A stretch of DNA of 64,000 nucleotides from contig OW240912.1 of the NCBI GenBank assembly GCA_933207985.1, positions 76,634,829-76,698,828 on the forward strand, written 5' to 3'. The notes beneath the pieces are model-generated. The model saw only the letters and a list, made by a program, of their open reading frames with translations. It was not told the origin of the DNA and ran no database searches. The stretch comes from Pelobates cultripes. Lineage: Eukaryota; Chordata; Amphibia; Anura; Pelobatidae. The position numbers and the translations under genes were made by a program. Below, piece after piece: positions 33,569 through 38,625 of this stretch. Every line of letters begins with the position of its first letter. Position 1 is the stretch's first letter.

Positions 33569-34691
33569 GTATGTATGTAAATATATACTACTTTCATAGG
33601 AATGTTTTGTTTAGGGTATATTTTTGTTTATTTACTATAAAGCACTGTGAATATTTAACACACTTTTGCAAAATGAATTCTTTCCTCAATACAGTATTTC
33701 ATACAAAAGCATTTTCACTATGTATGGGTCTTTAGATTAAGTCCTGATCTCCTAATCCTTTTCATTTTTTGCTCAGTAGCTGATACTTGTGTTTTAAGAG
33801 TGTTGCTCTTAGTATAATCTGTATTATCTCTTTGTCTGTGCCTGTGTGTTCACTCTTGGGATCGGCAGAGGTTGAGAAGAAGAACCAAGTGATAGATTTA
33901 GAGAGAGAGATAGAGGGACAGACAGACATGTAAGTGAGAACTCCTCTCCTAGCCTCATTAGCTTAGTCCTAGAAATGTTTTGCTTCTTTTTTTTTTTTTG
34001 TAGGTTAATTATGCTCCCTTTTAAATGTCTTTCACCAAAATCTTTGCAGTAGTGAATCACTGCAGATGCTATTTTATTTTGCTTGATAGGTTGAAACTTG
34101 CATCTAAACTATGTGACTCATTTTACAATTTAATGATGTGGTCTAGTTGAAATGTACAAATTCTATTCATATCTCTAACAGTAATGTCTGCATTATTAAT
34201 GTAAATTCAACCATTTATTCTTGTGTATCTCTGCAACAAAACAGTTAAAAAAACATTAGCAGGATTATTCACTGAAGTGAGCATTCAAAGTGAACTGTAA
34301 GATCTCAGTAGACCAGAGAACTGAAAGCATAGCTGATTTAGAGTATATTTGACTATTTTGACTTTAAATTTGAAATTCAGCTGGAATTATCATGATCGTT
34401 AATAACCCTGTCAGTGGCAGCATATATTTAATTTGTTGTGGTTATGTTTGCGTGTTCTTATTTGTGTTTTAATTATTTCTCTCATTTTTATAGTTTACTT
34501 TAGAAATGTCCATTGAGCAGACAAATTCTTCACAAGAGGATTATATCTGCAATCAAGAAAACAGCTCGAAACTGACAACTGAGATACAAGATATGCACGA
34601 ATGTGCAACATCCTGCAAAAAAAAGAAAAGTTTCTTCTCCAAAGGGAGAAAACTCTTCAAAAAACTTGGATCCTCTGGAAAGAGTGTGTAG
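1..34691 (+). CDS. tspoap1: TSPOAP1 (RIM-binding protein 1), 3' part, 14 exons
   Basis: This is a multi-exon gene encoding a large scaffold of the RIM-binding protein family, which links RIM and voltage-gated calcium channels at presynaptic active zones through SH3 domains. Joined exons are 1-344, 951-1102, 2122-2760, 4713-4982, 11646-11870, 12349-13395, 14210-14605, 21395-21563, 27461-27568, 30554-30592, 30813-30919, 31091-31162, 32628-32741 and 34494-34691. All splice phases agree and the frame stays open for about 1,290 residues. The domain order is end of FN3-1, FN3-2, FN3-3, acidic linker, SH3-II, proline-rich segment, SH3-III and basic tail. TSPOAP1 is preferred over RIMBP2 because of linker landmarks I recall from the mammalian TSPOAP1 protein ([36 protein letters not shown]) and because a myeloperoxidase-type gene follows. 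The N-terminal half (coiled coils, SH3-I) lies left of the window. Confidence 0.96.
345..950 (+). other. TSPOAP1 intron, no element recognised
   Basis: AT-rich intron of 606 bp between the FN3-2 and FN3-3 exons. It has short A and T runs but no inverted repeat or transposon end that I can identify. Confidence 0.85.
951..1102 (+). CDS. tspoap1: TSPOAP1 exon: first half of FN3-3
   Basis: The acceptor TTCTGCACAG precedes base 951 and the donor GTAAAT follows base 1102. The split codon from the previous exon makes glycine, then [13 protein letters not shown] and the very well conserved stretch from [16 protein letters not shown] to [10 protein letters not shown]. This is the third FN3 domain of the RIM-binding proteins. 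It ends in phase 0. Confidence 0.95.
1632..1709. mobile_element. Short palindromic MITE bounded by TTAA
   Basis: A 78-bp near-palindrome. The left end TTAACCCCTTAAGGAC is mirrored by GTCCTTAAGGGGTTAA on the right, around a centre containing CATGACATGTCACATG. TTAA at both ends fits the target of piggyBac- or Kolobok-type transposases. It lies inside the intron between bases 1103 and 2121, which otherwise holds nothing I can name. Confidence 0.7.
2122..2760 (+). CDS. tspoap1: TSPOAP1 exon: end of FN3-3 and start of Ser/Pro-rich linker
   Basis: The acceptor TTCTTCTTCTAG precedes base 2122; the donor GTAAGT begins at 2761. The 213 codons start with [15 protein letters not shown], continue through [13 protein letters not shown] and [12 protein letters not shown] (the last FN3-3 strands), and then turn into a serine- and proline-rich, low-complexity linker with no recognisable fold. 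Linker sequence in this family diverges quickly, so the second half is supported by the open frame and splice signals rather than similarity. Confidence 0.94.
2931..3295. mobile_element. T2/Kolobok-type MITE (TTAA-AGGG ends)
   Basis: The element begins TTAAAGGGACACTACAGGCA and ends CTTCCCTTTAA. TTAA target duplication with an adjacent AAGG motif is the hallmark described for the T2 (Kolobok) MITE family of Xenopus. It has no coding capacity. The internal AATTATTGCAGTTATTAACT segment recurs in the element at 7203-7736, so both belong to one subfamily. Confidence 0.7.
3296..4712 (+). other. TSPOAP1 intron remainder with a small LINE/SINE tail
   Basis: The only recognisable item is at about 4180-4250: a GTT-repeat followed by TATATAGCGCCAACAAATTC and CGCAGCGGTTTACA. 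This motif is dispersed in frog genomes and recurs, degraded, near 63,485 in this window. Nothing else is identifiable. Confidence 0.5.
4713..4982 (+). CDS. tspoap1: TSPOAP1 exon: acidic linker (IEDFLK motif)
   Basis: The acceptor TATATATTTTAG precedes base 4713 and the donor GTTAGT follows base 4982. Ninety codons in phase 0 encode an acidic segment ending in [21 protein letters not shown] similar short motif (SVDDFLK-like) occurs at the same relative place in RIMBP2. The rest is unstructured sequence rich in glutamate, serine and proline. Confidence 0.88.
5649..6188. mobile_element. T2-type MITE inside the Tc1 element
   Basis: Ends TTAAAAGGACACTATAGTCA and GACTATAGTGTTCCTTTAA; 540 bp, no coding capacity. 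Internal phrases such as GCCATTTAGGAGTTAAATCC recur at 18,150-18,230, 20,700-21,110 and 51,290-51,660, defining one subfamily with at least four copies here. Confidence 0.8.
6200..7179 (-). pseudogene. Tc1-family transposase, broken
   Basis: The minus-strand frame starts with ATG at 7179 ([14 protein letters not shown]). A clean open stretch from 7017 to 6361 contains an HTH remnant ([16 protein letters not shown]) and the DDE core: FTDEC for the first Asp, [10 protein letters not shown] for the second, and SPDLNPIEN for the Glu. The N-terminal third has stops and frameshifts around 7050-7120. A TAG at 6361-6363 stands where the family has a tryptophan after IENF; downstream similarity ([11 protein letters not shown]) continues to about 6200. 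The copy cannot make an active transposase. Confidence 0.85.
7203..7736. mobile_element. T2-type MITE inside the Tc1 element
   Basis: Starts TTAAAGGGAAACTCCAGTGC and ends GGTGTGTCCCTTTAA, with TTAA at both sides. It is inserted just upstream of the transposase start codon. It shares AATTATTGCAGTT sequence with the element at 2931. Confidence 0.75.
8604..8830. repeat. Partial T2-type MITE
   Basis: A left end TTAAAGAAACACTATAACGC is visible, but no matching right end occurs before the L1 relic that begins near 8,850. It is probably truncated. The stretch 7937-8603 before it contains nothing identifiable. Confidence 0.45.
8850..9960 (+). pseudogene. L1-like LINE ORF1 relic
   Basis: Two overlapping frames shifted near 9,330-9,360 make up one degraded protein. 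The first (9079-9357) has a heptad-rich coiled coil: [20 protein letters not shown] and [10 protein letters not shown]. The second (9323-9880) begins [10 protein letters not shown], the start of the RRM of L1 ORF1p (transposase_22 type), and continues with [22 protein letters not shown] and [13 protein letters not shown]. The T-rich stretch at 9941-9980 follows it. No ORF2 (endonuclease/RT) is attached, which is unusual because L1 truncation normally removes the 5' side. Confidence 0.75.
10078..10585. mobile_element. T2-type MITE
   Basis: Starts TTAAATGGACACTATAGTCA and ends CTCTAGTGTTCCTTTAA, 508 bp, non-coding. It contains an inner TAGTGTCAGGAATACATG segment typical of a second subfamily also seen at 18,229, 23,263, 26,348 and 51,808. 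Confidence 0.75.
10890..11271. repeat. Two T2-type MITE fragments, head to tail
   Basis: One fragment ends GGTGACTAGAGTGCCCCTTTAA at about 11005. A second, of the 2931/7203 subfamily, runs from about 11,110 and ends GGTGCCTTTAGTGGTCCTTT near 11,270. Neither has a recognisable left end. Confidence 0.5.
11272..11645 (+). other. TSPOAP1 intron end, no element recognised
   Basis: About 370 bp of AT-rich intron before the poly-Glu exon, with no repeat end or open frame of interest. Confidence 0.7.
11646..11870 (+). CDS. tspoap1: TSPOAP1 exon: SDLSDIxEE motif and poly-glutamate run
   Basis: The acceptor CCCAAATTAG precedes base 11646 and the strong donor GTAAGT begins at 11871; 75 codons in phase 0. 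It encodes [20 protein letters not shown] followed by a run of about 20 almost uninterrupted acidic residues, made by a GAG/GAA/GAT microsatellite at about 11742-11800. The NLSDIxEEEEE signature followed by poly-Glu is characteristic of TSPOAP1. The microsatellite makes the length of the acid tract likely to vary. Confidence 0.92.
11871..12348 (+). other. TSPOAP1 intron, no element recognised
   Basis: 478-bp intron with a pyrimidine-rich 3' end. Nothing else is recognised. Confidence 0.8.
12349..13395 (+). CDS. tspoap1: TSPOAP1 exon: large linker exon
   Basis: The acceptor ATGCTTCAAG precedes base 12349. The 349 codons open with [20 protein letters not shown] and [13 protein letters not shown] plus an acidic run, both TSPOAP1 landmarks. 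Further along are [10 protein letters not shown] and [17 protein letters not shown], also family-like. The end is set at 13395 because a phase-0 donor is needed to meet the next exon. The donor is weak (AAG|GTGATA), and the frame stays open through it to a stop ending at 13578. The intron may therefore sometimes be retained, giving a product without SH3-II and SH3-III. Confidence 0.9.
13396..14209 (+). other. TSPOAP1 intron that keeps the frame open at its start
   Basis: 814-bp intron. The upstream frame reads through the donor for 60 further codons to a stop ending at 13578. The rest is AT-rich sequence without an identifiable element. Confidence 0.7.
14210..14605 (+). CDS. tspoap1: TSPOAP1 exon: first half of SH3-II
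   Basis: The acceptor CATTGCTTCCAG precedes base 14210 and the donor GTAAGG follows base 14605; 132 codons, phase 0 at both ends. After about 85 linker residues the SH3 domain begins with [20 protein letters not shown] and [20 protein letters not shown] is the ALYDY motif and the acidic stretch is the RT loop. SH3-II is one of the domains that binds the proline-rich motifs of RIM and calcium channels. Confidence 0.96.
14606..16464 (+). other. First part of the 6.8-kb TSPOAP1 intron
   Basis: Apart from the palindrome at 15572-15680, this AT-rich stretch shows no transposon end, RNA gene or meaningful reading frame. Confidence 0.6.
15572..15680. repeat. Small palindromic element, CAGGGTTATT ends
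   Basis: Left end CAGGGTTATTTACTAAAG and right end CTTTAGTGAATAACCCTG are inverted copies around about 75 bp. CAGGG-type ends suggest a hAT-derived MITE, but no clear 8-bp target duplication is present. A second, more degraded copy is at 34260-34410. Confidence 0.6.
17370..17575. repeat. CA-rich microsatellite block
   Basis: Runs of CA interleaved with ACCCCATGACAGACA units. The long open frames on both strands here are by-products of dinucleotide repetition, not genes. Confidence 0.95.
17640..17885. repeat. GC-rich tandem and inverted repeat with perfect hairpin
   Basis: Three copies of GGGGCACCTGTGCTGGCGGC-like sequence lie at 17,650-17,730, and their complement lies at about 17,858-17,885. 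At the centre, 17777-17817 is a near-perfect hairpin: GAGACCGCAGCCAGAATATG with its complement CATATTCTGGCTGCGGTCTC. Confidence 0.85.
18229..18392. mobile_element. T2-type MITE, left part, split by a Penelope-like insertion
   Basis: Begins TTAAAGGAACACTATAGTGT. Its sequence (TTGGCTGAGTTCATCATATT) resumes at 19763 with CTCAGCCAATCC, typical of the same subfamily, after a 1.34-kb insertion. The right end near 19,920 is not clear. Just left of it, 18,100-18,228 is a fragment of the other T2 subfamily. Confidence 0.65.
18408..19746 (-). mobile_element. Penelope-like retroelement fragment with 16-bp TSD
   Basis: TGAGTTCATCATATTT occurs on both sides (18392-18407 and 19747-19762), a 16-bp target-site duplication. 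The minus strand encodes a GIY-YIG endonuclease relic. Inverted copies of CATACAGTATAAGGTGGAGT lie near both ends (18,511 and, complemented, 19,742), resembling the terminal repeats of Penelope elements. The reverse transcriptase is missing. The insertion broke a T2-type MITE. Confidence 0.82.
18957..19262 (-). pseudogene. GIY-YIG endonuclease domain of a Penelope-like element
   Basis: The 101-residue frame begins [20 protein letters not shown] and contains [18 protein letters not shown] and a conserved end [20 protein letters not shown] plus the downstream Arg is the GIY-YIG nuclease core used by Penelope-like elements to nick their target. The tyrosine and arginine of the core survive, but the RT that should precede the domain is absent, so the element is dead. 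Confidence 0.85.
19763..20640 (+). other. TSPOAP1 intron, end of MITE then unidentified sequence
   Basis: The first 150 bp continue the split T2-type MITE. The rest to 20,640 is AT-rich with no recognised element. Confidence 0.5.
20643..21162. mobile_element. T2-type MITE, right end decayed
   Basis: Starts TTAAAGAGACTGTATACTCT and shares GTGATTTAACTCCTAAATGG and similar phrases with copies at 5649 and 51197. The right end reads GACTATAGTGTCCAT without an intact TTAA. Confidence 0.6.
21395..21563 (+). CDS. tspoap1: TSPOAP1 exon: second half of SH3-II
   Basis: The acceptor AATGTTTCAG precedes base 21395 and the donor GTAAGA begins at 21564. The exon starts with [14 protein letters not shown] and continues to [13 protein letters not shown], completing the SH3 fold (n-Src loop, ALYDY-group tryptophan replaced as usual in this family, and the PxNMV end). 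It leaves in phase 1. The intron before it is 6.8 kb and full of transposons. Confidence 0.95.
21564..22690 (+). other. TSPOAP1 intron start, no element recognised
   Basis: AT-rich sequence after the SH3-II exon. I find no inverted repeats, LINE protein or RNA gene. Confidence 0.6.
23263..23824. mobile_element. T2-type MITE inside the L2-like LINE
   Basis: TTAAATGATCACTATAGGGT at the left and GACTATAGTGTCCCTTTAA at the right, 562 bp. It splits the LINE between the thumb-like region and the C-terminus, so it is younger than the LINE. Confidence 0.82.
25948..26127 (-). mobile_element. 180-bp Penelope-type short insertion with 15-bp TSD
   Basis: AGAAAGGAAATCAAA is present on both sides (25933-25947 and 26128-26142) and belongs to the host LINE (endonuclease coding), so the 180 bp between are an insertion with a 15-bp target duplication. 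The minus strand starts TGAATATAGACCTTTATGGT and continues CAAAACGTTGCGTTGCATTC, a stem followed by an AAAACGUU box reminiscent of the degenerate hammerhead part of Penelope elements. It has no ORF. Confidence 0.62.
26348..26834. mobile_element. T2-type MITE
   Basis: Starts TTAAAGGAACGCTATAGGGT and ends GACTATAGTGTCCCTTTAA, with TTAA at both ends; same subfamily as 23263 and 51808. Confidence 0.82.
26836..27050 (-). mobile_element. 3' end of a CR1-like LINE (antisense)
   Basis: GAAACATAGAATGTGACGGC at the left edge and AACCATTCGGCCCATCTAGT further in are also found at 50,138-50,900 and, in the opposite orientation, at 56,290-56,345, so one LINE family left at least three copies. On the minus strand this is the C-terminal coding end plus 3' UTR. 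Confidence 0.7.
27461..27568 (+). CDS. tspoap1: TSPOAP1 exon: proline-rich segment [10 protein letters not shown]
   Basis: This 36-codon exon has a long pyrimidine-rich acceptor ending TATCTTGTAG and a weaker donor GTCTGT at 27569. It enters and leaves in phase 1, as needed between its neighbours. It encodes [18 protein letters not shown] and then [21 protein letters not shown] matches the segment I recall between SH3-II and SH3-III of mammalian TSPOAP1, so the call is firm despite the donor. PPPKPR is itself a class-type SH3 ligand and could fold back on an SH3 domain (inference). Confidence 0.92.
27569..28960 (+). other. TSPOAP1 intron, no element recognised
   Basis: About 1.4 kb of AT-rich intron after the proline-rich exon. 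I see nothing beyond short homopolymers. Confidence 0.6.
28970..29320. repeat. Degenerate minisatellite, about 40-bp unit
   Basis: Repeated phrases like GTTTGAATGCAGGGGTGTTT and GTATGTAGTGTTG recur at roughly 40-bp intervals, decaying rightward into TG and CA dinucleotide runs (29,195-29,350). Confidence 0.7.
29390..29785. repeat. G-rich minisatellite, about 32-bp unit
   Basis: About 12-13 imperfect copies of GTGTGGGGAGGGGGCAGAGT plus GAGAAGGGGTTACA. Each unit has several runs of four or more G on the sense strand of TSPOAP1. Confidence 0.9.
29830..30183. repeat. Right part of a hAT-like element with hairpin
   Basis: Ends CACTTTGGGAAACCCTG at 30183, the inverse of a CAGGGTTTCCCAAAG hAT-type end. 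At 29830-29912, CAGACCGTGTGATAGATGTC is mirrored by GACATCTATCACACGGTCTG. The left end was not found, so the element is probably truncated, or its left side is the neighbouring minisatellite DNA. Confidence 0.5.
30554..30592 (+). CDS. tspoap1: TSPOAP1 39-nt microexon
   Basis: The acceptor is strong (a run of T, then ACCTTTTCAG) and the donor is GTGATT. The 13 codons read [13 protein letters not shown] in phase 1-1, so inclusion or skipping keeps the frame. The position, between SH3-II and SH3-III, suits a regulated microexon. I see no protein motif in it. Confidence 0.78.
30813..30919 (+). CDS. tspoap1: TSPOAP1 exon: start of SH3-III
   Basis: The acceptor ATGCCCTGCAAG precedes base 30813 and the donor GTACTA begins at 30920. 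After a short basic linker, the exon encodes [21 protein letters not shown], the first strand and RT loop of the third SH3 domain. FDYNP is the ALYDY motif. The exon enters in phase 1 and ends in phase 0. Confidence 0.94.
31091..31162 (+). CDS. tspoap1: TSPOAP1 exon: middle of SH3-III
   Basis: The acceptor GTCCCACCAG precedes base 31091 and the donor GTAAGT begins at 31163. The 24 codons read [20 protein letters not shown] then GFYY, the central strands of SH3-III. It is phase 0 at both ends and fits its neighbours exactly. Confidence 0.95.
31798..32549. mobile_element. 752-bp Penelope-type foldback insertion with 14-bp TSD
   Basis: ATTTTTGTAACAAT directly repeats at 31784-31797 and 32550-32563. 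Inside, arms of about 200 bp (about 31,798-31,995 and 32,155-32,362) are inverted copies of each other; the left begins TCCGTGTGAAGCTTCTACAG. They flank a loop of about 160 bp with a hammerhead-like motif. The right side ends in a doubled GTGAAAGATTTA unit (32,517-32,540), the sort of short tandem repeat that ends retroelements. No ORF. Assignment to Penelope-like elements rests on TSD length and the ribozyme-like motif. Confidence 0.75.
32051..32112 (-). ncRNA. Hammerhead-ribozyme-like motif
   Basis: Read on the minus strand, the order is: stem I strand GTCC, core box CTGAGGA, stem II TCCCA/TGGGA with loop GCAG, box GAAAC, a minimal stem III (AC/GT around GC), then GTT and the stem I partner GGAC. 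CUGANGA plus GAAA boxes with an extremely short stem III is the type I form described for Penelope-like elements. Two weak points are visible: an extra A after CTGAGGA and an A where the closing stem II base pair needs C. Cleavage activity of this copy is therefore doubtful. Confidence 0.5.
32628..32741 (+). CDS. tspoap1: TSPOAP1 exon: end of SH3-III
   Basis: The acceptor CATTAAACAG precedes base 32628 and the donor GTGAGA follows base 32741. It encodes [20 protein letters not shown], which closes SH3-III, then a glutamate- and lysine-rich stretch ending SSVDLK. A Penelope-type foldback insertion ends only about 80 bp upstream of this exon, close to its polypyrimidine/branch-point region. Confidence 0.95.
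32742..34493 (+). other. Last TSPOAP1 intron
   Basis: Contains an AT microsatellite with GTAT units at about 33,536-33,580 and a decayed CAGG-ended palindrome at 34260-34410 related to the one at 15572. The remainder is unidentified AT-rich sequence. Confidence 0.6.
34494..34691 (+). CDS. tspoap1: TSPOAP1 last coding exon: lysine-rich C-terminus
   Basis: The acceptor TTTTTATAG precedes base 34494. Sixty-five codons follow and end in TAG at 34689-34691. The tail includes [20 protein letters not shown] and finishes [20 protein letters not shown] then SGKSV. The last 25 residues form a strongly basic, amphipathic segment with paired phenylalanines, which could contact acidic membranes (inference). 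Such a tail is not in the main human isoform as I remember it. Confidence 0.88.
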   Translation, partial: FTLEMSIEQTNSSQEDYICNQENSSKLTTEIQDMHECATSCKKKKSFFSKGRKLFKKLGSSGKSV

Positions 34692-35690
34692 AAATGGTCT
34701 GTTCTAGTCAAGCCACCATCCAGCAATAATCCATTGTCTAGATGTAAGTCTGCTGGCCTCGCTGGCATTGGTCGGTGCGGACACTTGTAAATAGTATTAT
34801 TTATTGATTAATGGTTTGCAAGCAGTTTCTTGGTGTCTGAGACAGCAAGAGGAAACTATGAATGTATTAGAAGGGTGACTTTGAACATTATGAAGATAGG
34901 AAGGTTGATTGCAAGCACTGATGAAATAAGAAATAGAAAGGGGGTATATGACGCTTGCCAGCTGTTCCCTTACAGGTAATATCTTGGTGCCCCTGGCTCG
35001 TCACTTTTGCACTTAATAAGAGGCCATGTCTTTTAGGACAACAAGGAATGTTTGCACTATATTTTCTCCATAACTTAAAGCCACGTTTTTGGATGTGCTG
35101 GGCAGCCAGTTACAAACCTGCTCCCCGCACAATTAAAAAAAAAAAAAGAGAGAGAGAGAAAAATTATTTAAAATATGGAGAGAACAAAAAAACAACGCCA
35201 AATACGACATTTGGCAATCGCTCAGAGCGCTTATCCTTTCCCCTGAAAAATTACAGCGGCTTTGTTATGTTGTATGCATGTTGGAGAAATAAATGTTCCT
35301 TTGCCTTATTTTTATCTGGTTAAATGTTTTACATGTTTACAAAGTTCTTATTGCTGTGAGGGAATAAAATTTTTTGGGGGAAATGTGGTTAATAGAGGAA
35401 AGCTCAGAGGGTTTTTTGTTGCATTTACCCTGTTGCTGACATGTCCTCTGTCAACATCGAAGCCATCACCCTATATACGTGAAACCAACTTTTTGTTCTG
35501 CAAAGCCAGCATTTTCAAGCTTTCAGTGTCCATTGTATTTAATTTTGTGCATGTTTTCACAAAATGAAAAAAATGTTAGGGTTTATACCCACAAGGTGTT
35601 CATAAATACTAAGTGACGCCAATTGGTGTTACAACATGTTCATTGTTTACAAATGCAAATACATTTTATTATAATAAAGTATATTTTCAC
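34692..35690 (+). other. tspoap1: TSPOAP1 3' UTR with candidate poly(A) signals
   Basis: Untranslated sequence follows the stop codon. AATAAA hexamers occur at 35288-35293, about 35363-35368 and 35673-35678. The last is followed by a T-rich stretch and fits a distal cleavage site near 35,690-35,700. Which site is used cannot be told from sequence alone. There is no repeat insertion in this kilobase, unlike the DNA on both sides, which also suggests transcribed, constrained sequence. Confidence 0.6.
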
Positions 35691-35699
35691 AAGTTCATA

Positions 35700-36540
35700 G
35701 TCCTTTGTGTTTAAATAATCTGTTTGCTTCTTGTGAATCTATATACTACAAATCTTTTAGTAAACTAAAATATTTACAATTGGTCAGAAAACAAACCAAA
35801 GCCAAGACTATACAATATGAAGACCATTTTAAATATGACTTTTTATGTGTTAGAAATTGAAAACCCAATTGCATAATCTAGAAAGATTCTCCCATCTCTA
35901 ACAAATAAAAGGAAAAAAGGCTTCCCAGGATCAGTAAAACATAACCTTTTATAAATAATTTTAAGGTGGCCATCATAATAAAAAATAAAAAAAAATCCAG
36001 TTTAGTAGTCTCAGGTATAAATAAATATCACACTTAAGAAAATAAGATGTAAACGTTACTTATATTGGGTATAATAAGAAAATGAGAGGTGAATACTGCT
36101 TAAAAAACAACACAACTTAGCAGTATCATGTAAAGTGTGATACAGAGATGGTGTAACATTAGACCCGAAACAAAGCAATAACTGTGTAATTTAATTGCAG
36201 AGAAGAAACCTTTTTTTTTTTAAAAAAAAAAGCATATTAATACCCTAAAAAAATATCTTGGCTGTAAAAGGTCAAAAAGTAGTTGTTGCCAACTAAATTA
36301 AGGTAAGTGAGAAAAAATAATTATGGAACGTCAATAAACCGGTGACCGTCCTGATACATGTTTCGCTGGTCAAGTTGGCTCTTTTGTATCTGTATCTTTT
36401 TTTTTTCTGTATCACAACTTTATTAGTTCTAAATATTTTTGTCTTTCCTTTTTTTTTTTTTCATGATTCTCCAACTCTGGTTTATTCAGACCTTGGTTAT
36501 TTTGACCTAGATTTAACAAGTTTTTAATTCATAGCTATAT
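35700..36540. other. Intergenic, no element recognised
   Basis: AT-rich DNA with long A and T runs between the TSPOAP1 3' end and an antisense LINE. No gene or transposon end is identified. Confidence 0.6.
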
Positions 36541-36544
36541 AGCT

Positions 36545-37266
36545 GAAAAGAGACATGCGTCCATCAAGGGCAACAAACTAGGAACAAATTTGTTCTTGAC
36601 CCCAGAATGGTAGTCAGATATATCCTTGTATCAAGAAGCTATTACCCCACTAAATAAAAACAATGTCCCTGTATATTTAGCCAATTGCTGTTTAAACATC
36701 TCAGACTCTAATAAAACCACCTCTTCAGGCAGAGAATTCCACATACTTATTGTTCTTACTGTAAAAAAAAATTCCTTTGTCTTGGACTAAATCTCCTTTC
36801 TTCCAGTCTAAACATGAGACCTTGTGTTCTATGTATAGTCCTATTTATGAATAGATTTCCAGACCATGGTTTGTACTTGCACCGAATATATTTGTATAAT
36901 GCTATCATATCCCTATTGAGGTGCCGTTTTTCCAACTAAAGAGATTTAAAATTTTTAATCTTTCTTCATAACTAAAATGATCCATTCCTTTTATAAATGT
37001 TGTAGCTCATCTCTGCACTTTTTCTAGTGCCATAATATCCTTCTTTAGAACAGGTGCCCAAAATTGCACAGCATATTCAAGGTGTGGTCTTAACAGTGAT
37101 TTTTAAAGAGGCAAATTTATATTTTCATTCGGAGAATTAATGCCCCTATTTATACATGACAATCCCTTACTGGCCTTAGCAACTGCCAATTGACCATGCA
37201 TATTGTTGCCTAGTTTATGGTCTATAACAATTTCCAAATCCTTCTCATGTGTTGTTATTCCTAATT
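36545..37266 (-). mobile_element. Antisense CR1-like LINE, split by the DIRS element
   Basis: On the minus strand the C-terminal RT region is readable. [17 protein letters not shown] coding lies near 37,040-37,100 and MWNSLPEEVVLLESEMFK near 36,690-36,750, followed by about 150 bp of 3' UTR. The sequence resumes at 43453 (CACTACCATTTAGGGTGTAA to about 43,535), on the far side of the DIRS insertion. Confidence 0.78.
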
Positions 37267-37279
37267 GTATGGCAAGACA

Positions 37280-37425
37280 GGAGGCTTCATATTTGCTTAT
37301 CTTTCTTTACTGAAACTCCCAGCAGCAAAGAAATAGTTAACAAAGTTTTAAAAAAAATTCAACCAATCATAACACATCATAGAGCAATATAGTGCCACCA
37401 GACTCCACCCACTTCCTCTTTCTTT
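37280..37425 (+). repeat. DIRS left inverted terminal repeat
   Basis: The sequence from ATATTTGCTTATCTTTCTTT to the segment containing CACATCATAGAGCAATATAG is the inverse of 43,258-43,408 with few mismatches. The outermost bases (ACAGGAGGCTTCATA) differ from the right end (GACAGGAGGCGAATA), a normal asymmetry for DIRS elements. Confidence 0.92.
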
Positions 37426-38033
37426 GCTGCTTGCCTCCCAGGTGAGTCTATTCTAATTACGTTGCCTAGCCTCATTACTTAAATTTAAAATTGTTTTAGA
37501 TTATTTGATGATTTTATCTGTTCTTCCTATCCCGAGTTAGCTCAATAATAGTTTACAGCTTTCCTCAGGGTAATTTCCTTTTAACACCTTTTGTTTTATT
37601 TAACATGTTCAATGTTATTTTTACAAGTGTTTTATTATCCCTTTTTCAAGTGGATAACGTCCTCCTTAATTATATTCTTTTTAAGTGGCTTACACCTTTA
37701 ATTAAGTGTAAGCAGAGTTTCGGCCGCACACAGAAACAGCCCGCGGGGCTTTCCCTTCCCTCCTCCCCTCCCGTCAGGAGAATAACTAGTGCCCTTTCTC
37801 TTCACTTGTTTCCCACCTATACGACCGCTCCGCCCCTTCTTCTTGCGGTGGCCATCTTCAAATCGCGGCACTCGCGTTTACCCTGTGGGCACTATTGCAT
37901 TCTTACCCGGAAGGTAAGTTAATTACTTAGTTACCCATATATTAACCATATATCAAAATTTTTGCAATTGAAGATCAGGACACTGATCATTCTCTCTCCT
38001 TATCATTGCAGGTTTATCTTGCTGACTAACAAA

Positions 38034-38510
38034 GTCCTGCCTGCTAAACTATTGGGTGACCCCCTTTGTGTTACATTGATACTTCACTGTATAATTTACT
38101 TTATTAAAATTGTGTGGCTGACACCACCTTCTGTCTCATTTGTGGGTGACCCCCCACCACAACTACTGCCAATAATATTTTGTGTGGTTGACACCACCCT
38201 GCTTATTTTGTGGGTGATCCCCACTTTATTTTTCTACTTAACTCCACCATAACTACTGCCTATATTTAAAAAAAAAAAAAGTGTGGCAGATACCTTATTT
38301 GTGGGTGACCCCCACTTTAGTTCAACAGGGTCCTCTATAGTGGGCAACCCTACCTCGTTGGGCTTACTTATCTGAATATATATACTATGTATTTGTTCTG
38401 TTGCTGTTCACCATTTGTTAAAGGGTGACCCCCTTTCTTGATTGTGCCTAATAATTGTGGGTGACCCCCACTGATTCTCAGTTCGTCTGGGTGACCCCCA
38501 CCTCTCCATT
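38034..38510 (+). repeat. GGGTGACCC repeats in the DIRS leader
   Basis: GGGTGACCCCC or a one-base variant occurs seven times (near 38056, 38145, 38208, 38302, 38424, 38460 and 38489), partly within decayed 85-90-bp units that also share GTGTGGTTGACACCACC and ACAACTACTGCC. The array ends about 110 bp before the gag-like start codon. Confidence 0.85.
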
Positions 38511-38625
38511 ATACTAGATGAGTTGCCTCATCTTTTTTTGTCATTTATAAACACTGCCTTATAATTTTACTACACTTACCTGTAGTTATTAATCTGCCCA
38601 TTGTCATTCCCATAAAATAAACATT

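Noticed and set aside
36335..36385. GTCCTGATACATGTTTCGCTGGTC as a ribozyme or Penelope remnant
   Set aside because: Boxes are out of order and stems do not pair; probably chance, or a very old fragment.
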